35,335 nt of DNA from Prevotella sp. (lineage in GTDB: Bacteria > Bacteroidota > Bacteroidia > Bacteroidales > Bacteroidaceae): NCBI GenBank assembly GCA_016291085.1, contig JAEEVW010000036.1:1-35335 (forward strand), given 5' to 3'. The position numbers and the translations under genes were made by a program. Shown here one piece after another: positions 14,137 through 21,502 of the stretch. Below the pieces are notes generated by a model. It saw nothing but the letters and a program-made list of their open reading frames with translations, searched no databases and was not told the origin of the DNA. Each line of letters starts with the position of its first letter. The stretch's first letter is position 1.

Positions 14137-14397
14137 CTAATCATCAAGGTTTATTTCACGGTTAAGTGGACGACCATCATTGCGATGCTTCATCATCTGG
14201 TAGTATTCTTCGCCCTCAGCATCATCAGACCAAATGCCTTCCATCTCCAAAAACTTTTCCAAAGACTCGTCCTTAGATGTGACTTCTTTATTCTGAGCAG
14301 GCATAATCAGCTTATTTGCCAGCCACTCACGATCACTCTGCGAGAGTGAAAGCCCCTGCAGATAAGTCCAAAGATTGTTTAATGCAAATGTAGTCAT
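14137..14397 (-). CDS. vapB: VapB-type antitoxin
   Basis: Protein of 86 aa. The N-terminus (LNNLWTYLQGLSLSQSDREW) matches the short antitoxins found beside PIN toxins in Bacteroidetes; the C-terminal half is acidic and probably unstructured until bound to the toxin. Its stop lies 6 nt before the vapC start. It should neutralise VapC and repress its own promoter (TATCTTTG at 14431-14424 on the minus strand). The antitoxin frame is intact although the toxin is broken. Confidence 0.75.
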   Translation of the reverse strand: MTTFALNNLWTYLQGLSLSQSDREWLANKLIMPAQNKEVTSKDESLEKFLEMEGIWSDDAEGEEYYQMMKHRNDGRPLNREINLDD

Positions 14398-14423
14398 AAG
14401 CCAATTATTTATTTATTCGTTGG

Positions 14424-14431
14424 CAAAGATA
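14424..14431 (-). promoter_or_regulatory. TATCTTTG -7 box of vapBC
   Basis: Minus-strand TAnnTTTG box, 27 nt upstream of the vapB ATG. It does not carry the WYL operator. Confidence 0.6.
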
Positions 14432-14479
14432 CGATAAAATCACGAAACAAACAAATAAAACAATAAAAAACTGATATTT

Positions 14480-14611
14480 ATGACGAAACTTGAAAAGCTA
14501 TACAGCATCATTGAGAACTCTCGCGATGTGGGAGTGAAACTGCCTAAAGGAGCGCTTCAACAGGTAGAAGAGTACACAAAAGGATCCTTTTGTGTACTTC
14601 TAGGGCTTTAA
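14480..14611 (+). pseudogene. 43-codon truncated ORF ending in a 28-bp palindrome
   Basis: ATG at 14480 encodes MTKLEKLYSIIENSRDVG, then VKLPKGALQQVEEYTKG and a short tail to TAA at 14609. The first roughly 30 residues look like a real, helical protein start (similar beginnings occur in larger Bacteroidetes proteins of restriction loci, from memory). The tail is encoded by a perfect palindrome (AGTACACAAAAGGA at 14571-14584 with its complement to 14598). It is probably a truncated gene remnant; a genuine short peptide is possible. Confidence 0.4.
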
Positions 14612-14619
14612 AAAAATTT

Positions 14620-14658
14620 ATTTGTTCGCTTTGACTGAACGAATAACTACTACCTTTG
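14620..14658 (+). promoter_or_regulatory. WYL-regulon operator 2 and promoter
   Basis: ATTTGTTC (14620-14627), 9-nt spacer GCTTTGACT, GAACGAAT (14637-14644), 6 nt, then TACCTTTG (14651-14658). The spacer TTTG could serve as the -33 element, so a bound regulator would cover it. It sets the true start of the next gene downstream of 14658. Confidence 0.8.
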
Positions 14659-14726
14659 CAAAAAAATTCGAGAAAAATGAAATAATAACAATAAAAAAAG
14701 GTGTAAAACTAAAAAAACATAAAGCT

Positions 14727-15662
14727 ATGGGTAAATATAAGAATATTGAAGAGTTCGCTGCTGCACGCGCGAAGTTTTTTGAGAGTCATCCTGACGCTCC
14801 TGTGGCAGAGGACATTGAGTGTCTGAACCTAGTAATGAAGCGTGAGTATGCTGAGCAGATTCTGGCTGGCACGAAGAAGCTGGAATTCAGGGACTACAAG
14901 CCATTCTATATAAAGAAGTTGATAGACCCTGACGTGGCTGACTATGTCCAGGAGCATATTGATGATGACGAGGTGCTGACATTCTGTAACGACATCCGCC
15001 AGGTGGGGAAAATCCATTTCTATAACTACAACCGCTCGTGGTATCTGGACGTTGAGGTGACGTTCAACGATGCTTTCTGCATCAACAAGATGGATGTCGA
15101 GAGATTGCAGAAACAGTATGGTTGTCATGACTTCGATGATGATTTAAAGCAGATGGAGGCTACGAAAGTCCCTGATGAAGAGCGTCCCTGGTTATTCTTT
15201 TTTGTCTGTGGCAAGGTGCTGGGTACGGATTTGAATAATGACGCTATGGCAAGATGTCTAAAAACAGCAACGAAACATATGGAAAAGATTAAGTTAGAGT
15301 TTTCTGCCACCCCCAGTCTGTTTCCTCTCAACGGAGTGAAGGTTGTCTTGACTTTAGATGAGAAAGGAAAGAGCTATAAGGCAAAGTTGGGAAATGAGAT
15401 CTTTAATAGCCTCTTAGGAGAGCATAAAGAACTTCCTCCTCTCCCTAAACGTGTGTTGAATGCTTTTACTGAGAATGCCATCAATAAGATTCTGTCTAAG
15501 GATGAAATTCCTAATGAGTCTGGTATGATGGTTCTTGATGGTAATCACTATGAGATAAAAATAACTAAAGGTCGCTTACGCAAGGAATATGATGCGGATG
15601 AAGCCAGCATCGAAACATATCCTCTGCTGAGATACCTTGCAAGTTGGAACAGAAGGCGATGA
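14727..15662 (+). CDS. ASCH-domain protein of the WYL regulon
   Basis: Protein of 311 aa. Residues about 32-130 form an ASCH domain: LNLVMKREYAEQILAGTKKL then EFRDYKPFY, the same signature as at the C-terminus of the GIY-YIG protein 2 kb upstream. ASCH domains have a PUA-like fold and bind RNA or modified nucleosides; some hydrolyse N4-acetylcytidine. The C-terminal 180 residues are not recognised. The longer frame from 14622 is rejected because it begins inside the operator and before the -7 box at 14651; ATG 14727 gives a leader of about 60 nt. Regulation by the WYL protein encoded at 16751 is inferred from the shared operator. Confidence 0.75.
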   Translation: MGKYKNIEEFAAARAKFFESHPDAPVAEDIECLNLVMKREYAEQILAGTKKLEFRDYKPFYIKKLIDPDVADYVQEHIDDDEVLTFCNDIRQVGKIHFYNYNRSWYLDVEVTFNDAFCINKMDVERLQKQYGCHDFDDDLKQMEATKVPDEERPWLFFFVCGKVLGTDLNNDAMARCLKTATKHMEKIKLEFSATPSLFPLNGVKVVLTLDEKGKSYKAKLGNEIFNSLLGEHKELPPLPKRVLNAFTENAINKILSKDEIPNESGMMVLDGNHYEIKITKGRLRKEYDADEASIETYPLLRYLASWNRRR

Positions 15663-15672
15663 AAATAAATTC

Positions 15673-15711
15673 TTTCGTTCGCTTAGGATGAACAAATAGC
15701 TACTACCTTTG
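15673..15711 (+). promoter_or_regulatory. WYL-regulon operator 3 and promoter
   Basis: TTTCGTTC (15673-15680), spacer GCTTAGGAT, GAACAAAT (15690-15697), 6 nt, TACCTTTG (15704-15711). It begins 11 nt after the ASCH gene and drives a region without a plausible ORF. Confidence 0.8.
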
Positions 15712-15718
15712 CAGCAGC

Positions 15719-16151
15719 ATCAGAAATGGTGTGCGCTTGTGAGCAGCAGTTGCAGCATATTCAGCATCGGCGGTAAGCAAATCAAGGCGGAGGTATCCAG
15801 TATGCTGGCACTACCTTCAAAACACTCTTCTGAGCGCAAATGACCGCGAACGAGGTCGCGCCATGAGGGTTAAAAGCAGGACATCGCAACGGCAATGACA
15901 GAGGCCGCGAGTCCTGACAGAGATCCTTCTGAGTACAATGCCCAATGAGAGGGCGTACCGTTAGGATTGCGCTTGCAGAGGACTGTCTCAGCACATATCG
16001 AGCGGTATGTAGGAACTGCAAGGCGAGAGCATCCAATGTGCTGGCACTGTTCTCAAAGCCCTGAACGCGCTTCGGTAGGCGAACATATCTCAGACCCCGA
16101 AGCTTATAGTGTAATCAGGGTGGCAAGGGGATATGTCTCTTGCTTTTTTTT
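15719..16151 (+). ncRNA. Large structured RNA of the WYL regulon, about 430 nt
   Basis: It has its own promoter and operator and ends in an intrinsic terminator (GCAAG at 16123-16127 with CTTGC at 16139-16143, then eight T). There is no credible ORF on either strand. Two internal copies of a roughly 52-nt module (15785-15837 and 16019-16070) share a GCTGGCAC core and keep the surrounding stem by paired changes (GGTA/TACC against GAGCA/TGTTC). Other stems: CGCGA/TCGCG (about 15845-15860), CAGGAC (15877-15882) with GTCCTG (15911-15916), GTAC-n3-GCCC (15933-15943) with GGGCGTAC (15951-15958), GCTTCGG (16069-16075) with CCGAAGC (16097-16103). I do not recognise it as a named RNA family. Confidence 0.7.
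16123..16151 (+). terminator. Intrinsic terminator of the WYL-regulon RNA
   Basis: GCAAG/CTTGC hairpin followed by eight T. It lies 24 nt before operator 4. Confidence 0.7.
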
Positions 16152-16175
16152 ACGAAATTAATGAAGAAATTTTTT

Positions 16176-16214
16176 ATTTGTTCGCTTTGAGTGAACAAAT
16201 ATTTCGTATCTTTG
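16176..16214 (+). promoter_or_regulatory. WYL-regulon operator 4 and promoter
   Basis: The most perfect copy: ATTTGTTC (16176-16183), spacer GCTTTGAGT, GAACAAAT (16193-16200), 6 nt, TATCTTTG (16207-16214). It controls the 165-aa gene and the WYL gene, so the regulator would control itself. The first about 20 transcribed bases resemble those after operator 2. Confidence 0.82.
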
Positions 16215-16240
16215 CAAAAAATTGCGAGAACACAAAGCTT

Positions 16241-16738
16241 ATGGTCATTTGGAAAAAGAATTATAAGTATGTCAAGAAGCCTAAGAAGGCTGAGATTATT
16301 GACACCCTGAAACTACAGGCTGAGAATCCGCAACGAATGGAGAAGGCAATGAGTACGGCAAAGGAATACGAGTACGAATTTGACTCAATCCGTTTGGCGA
16401 AGGTCTGGGACGACTGGTTCGTGTATGGCCTGGATATGGACGAAGGCGAGAAGCATCGGGGCATTATGGTGAACAGGACGCTGGACGTGAGGTTGGTGTG
16501 GATTTATACATCCAGGAATTTGTATTATACTGATGCCGAAATAGCCATATGGCGTGGAGAGGTGTTAACGGAATTGCTGAGAATTGAGAAAGAATCTCCT
16601 AACGTGGATATCAAGCAGGTCGCATTGGAAATGGTGGGGCTTACTGATGAACGATGCGCTAAATTGATGTCTGATGCCCACGTCTATGTGGATATCATCG
16701 AAAATGCCAGGGAATATGCGAATATTGTGACGATGTAA
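16241..16738 (+). CDS. Unknown protein co-transcribed with the WYL regulator
   Basis: Protein of 165 aa, not recognised. It is basic at the N-terminus (MVIWKKNYKYVKKPKKAE), then mixed alpha/beta with many aromatic residues (KVWDDWFVYGLDMDEGEKHR), and ends in a helical segment with LMSDAHVYVDIIENAREYAN. No membrane segment or signal peptide is visible. The start at 16241 is the first ATG after the -7 box at 16207; the longer frame from 16133 would start in the preceding terminator. It is followed after 12 nt by the WYL gene, so the two probably work together, perhaps as effector and regulator. Confidence 0.7.
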   Translation: MVIWKKNYKYVKKPKKAEIIDTLKLQAENPQRMEKAMSTAKEYEYEFDSIRLAKVWDDWFVYGLDMDEGEKHRGIMVNRTLDVRLVWIYTSRNLYYTDAEIAIWRGEVLTELLRIEKESPNVDIKQVALEMVGLTDERCAKLMSDAHVYVDIIENAREYANIVTM

Positions 16739-16750
16739 ATACTACGAATT

Positions 16751-18244
16751 ATGCCAAGATCAAAGGACTATTCTTATCGTGAGATGATCTATGATCAGTG
16801 TTTCAGCACTGGCAAGGAGTTCACCTGCAAGCAGCTGATGGACATTGTGAACAAACGACTGGAAGAGCGAAGTATGAAGCTCATTCAGTCGAGGACGACG
16901 TTTATGCAGGACATAGCGGAGATGAACGAGAAGTTTTACCACCTGTATAATCAATATGGTATTGTATGGGAGGACAGGCATAAGAAGCGCTATTACCGTT
17001 ACCGCTATGGAGTGAAGAGCATCTATAACCGCGAACTGACACAGGAGGAGGTCGAGAAGCTGCAGCAGGTGAGGAGCCTGTTGCAGGGATTCAAGGGCAT
17101 GCCTCAGTTCGACTGGATAGACCAGATGATGGCCCGTCTGGACCAGAACATCATTGGCAAAGGGAAAGAGGTGGCCAGCTTCGAGGGTGGTACGAGGAAG
17201 AGTCAGGAACTGCTGATGCCGCTGTTTAATGCCATCGTGAATCGTCAGGTGCTGGACGTGGCATACTGGAAGCCGTTCCACGATTCGGAAACCATCGTCG
17301 CGCATCCTTACTACCTGAAGCAGTATTGGCGTCACTGGTATTTGTTTGCGAAGCGAGAGGGCGGCAAGGATGTGGAGGCTTTTGCGCTGGACTGCATGGA
17401 GTCTGTCAAGGAGAACAAAATGGTGAAATATAAGGGCACGAAGACGTCGTTCAAAAAGTATTTCCAGCATCTGGTGGGTGTGCACATGCCCCCAGAGACG
17501 GAGGTGGAGCACATTGAGCTGTGGGCTGATGCGTCGCTGATGCCGTATCTGCTGACGATGCCCATCCACGAGACGCAGCAAATCACGGAATACGATGAGA
17601 ACGGCTGCACGCTGACGCTCGACGTGATGATTAACTACGAACTGATACAAGAGCTGCTGTTCTATGCAGATCGCCTGGTGGTGAAGTCGCCAGTCCATTT
17701 CCGCGACAGCATGATGGAACGGTTTGACTGGTGTAAGGAGTCTTACCGTAACATCAAGGAGAATCGACATGTGCACGAAGGAGTGGAGCCCGTGCTGTTC
17801 TCGTTTAACTACATCCACGAGGATAAGGACGACTGGAAGGACATTCATTACAGATTGTGTCTGGGCTTGGAAATATTGGACACCTTCATTTCTGACTATA
17901 GCAACGACTGGGGGTATATACGTACTTGTTTGGAACGAATCGTCAATCACAGCTATACGGTGATAGAGTTGAATTACGAAGAGGACCCCACAAAGATTCA
18001 GCTGAAGAGGGTGGGCGACATGGTGGATGTCCTGGTGACACCGAACCGATTTGCCAGCAAGGACCAGATGCCGTTCAGCGGTTATTGTCGATGCAAGGAT
18101 GTGGTCCGCGAACTCTATGAAGGCTTGCTGGAGTGCGCCAAGGCATTCCCCAAGGAATACGTCGACGGGTGTCCTTATACTTATGACGTGGTCTACCGCG
18201 CCATCAACTCGGAAATTATTGAAAATTATCTGAAGGAAGAATGA
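16751..18244 (+). CDS. WYL-domain transcriptional regulator with C-terminal extension
   Basis: Protein of 497 aa. The N-terminus (about 1-85) looks like a winged helix (REMIYDQCFSTGKEFTCKQL, then SRTTFMQDIAEM). Residues about 157-225 form a WYL domain with the signature HWYLFAKR and the preceding HPYYLKQYWR. A WCX-like segment follows (about 240-330), then roughly 150 extra residues not typical of short WYL regulators. WYL proteins such as BrxR and CapW bind palindromic operators and control phage-defence genes. Four matching palindromes lie directly upstream of this gene, including its own promoter. The ligand is unknown; nucleic acid or nucleotide is typical of the family. A strong terminator follows. 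Confidence 0.88.
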   Translation: MPRSKDYSYREMIYDQCFSTGKEFTCKQLMDIVNKRLEERSMKLIQSRTTFMQDIAEMNEKFYHLYNQYGIVWEDRHKKRYYRYRYGVKSIYNRELTQEEVEKLQQVRSLLQGFKGMPQFDWIDQMMARLDQNIIGKGKEVASFEGGTRKSQELLMPLFNAIVNRQVLDVAYWKPFHDSETIVAHPYYLKQYWRHWYLFAKREGGKDVEAFALDCMESVKENKMVKYKGTKTSFKKYFQHLVGVHMPPETEVEHIELWADASLMPYLLTMPIHETQQITEYDENGCTLTLDVMINYELIQELLFYADRLVVKSPVHFRDSMMERFDWCKESYRNIKENRHVHEGVEPVLFSFNYIHEDKDDWKDIHYRLCLGLEILDTFISDYSNDWGYIRTCLERIVNHSYTVIELNYEEDPTKIQLKRVGDMVDVLVTPNRFASKDQMPFSGYCRCKDVVRELYEGLLECAKAFPKEYVDGCPYTYDVVYRAINSEIIENYLKEE

Positions 18245-18300
18245 TGCCGTGGTAACACCGTACCTGGCACCCTGTGAGGTCAGGACAAACAACATATCAA

Positions 18301-18337
18301 GGACTCACGCAACAAAAAGCTGCGTGAGTCTTCTTTT
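18301..18337 (+). terminator. Intrinsic terminator after the WYL gene
   Basis: GACTCACGCA (18302-18311) pairs perfectly with TGCGTGAGTC (18321-18330), followed by TTCTTTT. It marks the end of the WYL module. Confidence 0.85.
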
Positions 18338-18380
18338 CTAAATATTTTGGTTTTTGTTTTGTGCTTTGCAAAATATTTAC

Positions 18381-18388
18381 TACTTTTG
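18381..18388 (+). promoter_or_regulatory. TACTTTTG -7 box of the HAD phosphatase gene
   Basis: TAnnTTTG match about 70 nt before the ATG at 18459. It has no WYL operator, so the gene is outside that regulon. Confidence 0.6.
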
Positions 18389-18458
18389 CAACCATAAGAC
18401 TGCTAAATAGTACTACTAAAGGTGTGGAATTACGAAACGTAACATATAAGAATGAAAA

Positions 18459-19556
18459 ATGAAAAAGACTATGCTATGGATGATAGCCGCCATCCTGACT
18501 TGCGGCTCTATGCTGACATCGTGCAGCAAGGACGATGACAACAGCCAGAAAGTCCAGCCCGTGAAGGAGTACTTCACGCTGTGGAACCAATGCGAGGCGC
18601 TGGCAACGCTGCAGGACTATGTGAAGGACGTGACGAACCCGAGCAGTCCCAACTACATCAAGGAGGAGGACCGCATCGCCACGTTCGACATGGACGGCAC
18701 GTTCGTCGGCGAGCTCTATCCAACGTATTTCGAGTATAACCTGCTGGAATACCGTGCACTGGACGATCCTTCGTACCAGGCTCCGGATGACGTGAGGGAG
18801 ACGGCGCAGGAGATTCGCGACTTCGTGCAGCTCGGCAAGAAACTGCCCGACCACTTCGACATGAAGCATGCCTACGCAGCAGCCAAGGCTTATAGCGGCA
18901 TGACGCTGGCCCAGTTTGATGCCTACGTCAAGGCCTATGCCCAGCAGCCTGCCAACGGCTTTAGCGGCATGACCTACGACCAGAGCTTCTATAAGCCCAT
19001 GCTGGAGGTGTTCGACTATCTGAAGGACAACGGCTTTACATACTATGTCGTCAGCGGCTCCGACCGTTTCATCTGCCGCTCGCTGGTGGAAAGTATCGGT
19101 ATCGAACCTAACCGCGTCATCGGTATGGACGTGAAACTCATGTCCAGCAGTCAGGGCACGGAGGCTGGCGTCGATTATACCATGAGCCAGAAGGAAGACC
19201 TTGTGCGCACTGATGAACTCATCATCAAGAACCTGAAGACGAACAAGGTGCTGCAGATTTCGCAGGAGATAGGCAAGGTGCCTGTGCTGTCGTTTGGCAA
19301 CAGTAGCGGCGACTGCGCCATGCACAACTACTGCATGGGTAATAAGACATACAAGACCGCCACATTTATGCTGGTAGCCGACGATGATGCCCGCGACCAT
19401 GCCGACCTGGCAGAGGGTGCCCGTCGTGAGGCGAAATGGCGCGAGGCAGGATACCACGTCATCTCGATGAAGAATGACTTCAAGACCATCTACGGCTACG
19501 GTGTGGTGAAGACGGATTTCACTTTCCCCGACTACACACGCCCGCTCACCGAGTGA
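18459..19556 (+). CDS. HAD-family phosphatase lipoprotein
   Basis: Protein of 365 aa. A lipoprotein signal with lipobox ends at C22 (LTSC). HAD motif I is FDMDGTF (D-x-D nucleophile and acid), motif II is VVSGSD, and motif IV is SFGNSSGD. A helical cap lies between motifs I and II. It is likely a periplasmic or surface-anchored phosphomonoesterase of the phosphoserine-phosphatase-like group; the substrate cannot be told. It has its own promoter, lies after the WYL module terminator and converges on the SLC13 permease gene, so it is a stand-alone unit. GC-rich, regular codon use suggests a resident chromosomal gene. Confidence 0.85.
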   Translation: MKKTMLWMIAAILTCGSMLTSCSKDDDNSQKVQPVKEYFTLWNQCEALATLQDYVKDVTNPSSPNYIKEEDRIATFDMDGTFVGELYPTYFEYNLLEYRALDDPSYQAPDDVRETAQEIRDFVQLGKKLPDHFDMKHAYAAAKAYSGMTLAQFDAYVKAYAQQPANGFSGMTYDQSFYKPMLEVFDYLKDNGFTYYVVSGSDRFICRSLVESIGIEPNRVIGMDVKLMSSSQGTEAGVDYTMSQKEDLVRTDELIIKNLKTNKVLQISQEIGKVPVLSFGNSSGDCAMHNYCMGNKTYKTATFMLVADDDARDHADLAEGARREAKWREAGYHVISMKNDFKTIYGYGVVKTDFTFPDYTRPLTE

Positions 19557-19573
19557 CAGAACCTTGTCACGTC

Positions 19574-21373
19574 CTACGGATTTAGCGGGGTCAATGGATA
19601 AATGATATTGACGATAAGGATGTTGGCAGCCAGGATGATGAAGTTCATCAATAGTCCGATGCGCATGAAGTCGCTGAAGCGATAGCCGCCAGGACCATAG
19701 ACCAGCATGTGGGTCGGCGAACCGATAGGTGTCGCGAAACTGCTGCTCACACTAATCATCAGGGCAATGAGGAACGGATAGGGCTCGTAGCCCAGTTTCT
19801 CGGCAGCCTCGTACATGATGGGGAAGAACATGGCACCTGCCGCCGTGTTGGAGATGAACTCGGTGATAAACGTTCCCACGAGACAGATGGCCGTCATGAC
19901 GACGATGGGGTTCGTGCCGCAGACATCGAGGATGCCGAAGGCCAGTCGCTCGGCAATGCCCGTCTTCTGGATGGCGACACCCAGCACCACAGAACCGGCA
20001 AACACCATCAGGATTTCCCAGTTGATGGCCTTCATGGCCTGGTCGACGTTACAGCAACGGAACAGCAGCATAGCCATAGCGGCGAGGAAGGCACACTGCA
20101 ACAGCGGGATGACGTTGAGCGCTGAGAGCACCACCATAGCCATCATGACGATTGTAGAGATAAGGGTCTTCTTGCCGATATTCGGCACCTGTGCAGAGTC
20201 GAAGAAATGGAGTTGTGAGGACAATCGGTCGGTATGGATGTTTATACGGGGCGGACACTCGAAGAGCAGCGTATCACCAGCCTGCAAGACAACATCGTGT
20301 GGCGACTCCTCGATGCGCTTGCCGCGACGAGCCACAGCAACGAGAATCATGTTGTTGTCCTTTTCGAAGTTGGTGCCACCCAACTTTTTATTGATCAGGC
20401 TACTGCCAAAGGTGACGTAGGCCGTACGCAGCTGGCGGTCGCGGTCGACCTCGCTCATCGTGAACACATGATGGTCGGCATTGACCAAACCGTGGCTCTG
20501 TTTCAGGTCCAGAATCTCGTCAATCTGGCCTGCAAATATCAGACGGTCGCCCCCCATAATCGGCTCGTCAGGGATAGCAGGCGACACCATTTCGTCAAAA
20601 TGGATAATCTCTATCAGCGAGCCTCCACGAACCTTTTGCAGGCCAGCCTTCTCGATGGTCTCGCCTATATGCGGATTGTCGGAGGGTACAAGCAACTCTA
20701 CCGTGTAGTCGCTGGTCGATTCGAAGGCAGCCTCCGGGGCCTTGCGGTCGGGCAACAGTTTACGCATGGCAATGATGCTAAGCACGCCAACGAACAGGCA
20801 GAAGAGACCAGGAATGGTAGTTGCCAGCACATTCATGACAGTACCTGTATTCTCTGCATAGAGACCTGAGATAATCAGGTTGGGCGGCGTACCAATCAGC
20901 GTACACACGCCACCCATGCCTGAAGCATAACTCAGCGGAATCAACAGCTTCGAGGGCGAGACATTCAACTTCTTCGACCACATCTTGACGATGCCCACAA
21001 ACAGGGCCACGACAGTAGTGTTGCTAAGGAACGAGCTGAGTGCCGCTACGGGCAGCATCAGTCGGACGACGGCTTTAGAATAGCTGTCAGGCTGGCCCAA
21101 CAGGTGTTTCACAATCCATTGCAACACACCGGTATGCGTCAGCCCTGCAACGACCACGAAGAGTACACCGATGATGACTACCGACGTGGAGCTGAAGCCT
21201 GAAAAGGCCTCTTTGGCATTAAGCACTCCCGTCACGAAGAGGATGGCGATGGCCCCAAGGAATACCAAATCGGCACGGAGCTTGGTGAACAACAGGACAG
21301 TGAACATCGTGAGCACCGTAGCAATGGTTATCCACGCATAAAGGTTAAAACCCAAGAAAACAATTGATTCCAT
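19574..21373 (-). CDS. SLC13-type permease with two TrkA-C domains
   Basis: Protein of 599 aa with about ten or more hydrophobic segments in two halves (from residue 10 and again from about 395). Between them are two RCK_C/TrkA-C regulatory domains (about 205-290 and 300-375). The conserved SNTTVVALF, GTPPNLI and ISNTAAGAMFF motifs are those of the SLC13/DASS (CitT/ArsB-like) anion-sodium symporter group. It probably imports a dicarboxylate, sulfate or similar anion across the inner membrane. It is transcribed leftward from its own box (TACCTTTG at 21440-21433), right after the SusD operon terminator. Confidence 0.87.
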   Translation of the reverse strand: MESIVFLGFNLYAWITIATVLTMFTVLLFTKLRADLVFLGAIAILFVTGVLNAKEAFSGFSSTSVVIIGVLFVVVAGLTHTGVLQWIVKHLLGQPDSYSKAVVRLMLPVAALSSFLSNTTVVALFVGIVKMWSKKLNVSPSKLLIPLSYASGMGGVCTLIGTPPNLIISGLYAENTGTVMNVLATTIPGLFCLFVGVLSIIAMRKLLPDRKAPEAAFESTSDYTVELLVPSDNPHIGETIEKAGLQKVRGGSLIEIIHFDEMVSPAIPDEPIMGGDRLIFAGQIDEILDLKQSHGLVNADHHVFTMSEVDRDRQLRTAYVTFGSSLINKKLGGTNFEKDNNMILVAVARRGKRIEESPHDVVLQAGDTLLFECPPRINIHTDRLSSQLHFFDSAQVPNIGKKTLISTIVMMAMVVLSALNVIPLLQCAFLAAMAMLLFRCCNVDQAMKAINWEILMVFAGSVVLGVAIQKTGIAERLAFGILDVCGTNPIVVMTAICLVGTFITEFISNTAAGAMFFPIMYEAAEKLGYEPYPFLIALMISVSSSFATPIGSPTHMLVYGPGGYRFSDFMRIGLLMNFIILAANILIVNIIYPLTPLNP

Positions 21374-21432
21374 AGACGTTTTTCTTTATTCTATTTTATC
21401 TGATTCATCATTTAATAGCATGAAAGTGTCTG

Positions 21433-21440
21433 CAAAGGTA
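21433..21440 (-). promoter_or_regulatory. TACCTTTG -7 box of the SLC13 permease gene
   Basis: TAnnTTTG read leftward, 60 nt before the ATG at 21373 and adjacent to the operon terminator at 21445. Confidence 0.65.
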
Positions 21441-21444
21441 CAAC

Positions 21445-21482
21445 AAAAAAATATCCCAGCAAAAATTTCTGGGATATTTTTG
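21445..21482 (-). terminator. Terminator of the SusC/SusD operon
   Basis: AAAAATATCCCAG pairs with CTGGGATATTTTT, with A and T runs on both sides, so it can work in either direction. It lies just after the SusD stop. Confidence 0.85.
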
Positions 21483-21502
21483 TACATAAAAGTTGAACGG
21501 AA

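Noticed and set aside
13582..14349. Plus-strand 255-codon reading frame after operator 1
   Set aside because: From 13726 onward it is the exact complement of vapC and vapB, whose protein motifs are clear. Only its first about 45 codons could be real, and those overlap strong hairpins.
15782..16036. 84-codon minus-strand and 64-codon plus-strand frames inside the 430-nt RNA
   Set aside because: Neither has a promoter in the right place or a recognisable domain, and both cut across conserved stems.
16760..18295. 511-codon minus-strand reading frame across the WYL gene
   Set aside because: It mirrors the WYL gene, has no recognisable domain, and is rich in His, Val and Leu as expected for a shadow of GC-biased codons. 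The same applies to 18474-19457 on the minus strand.
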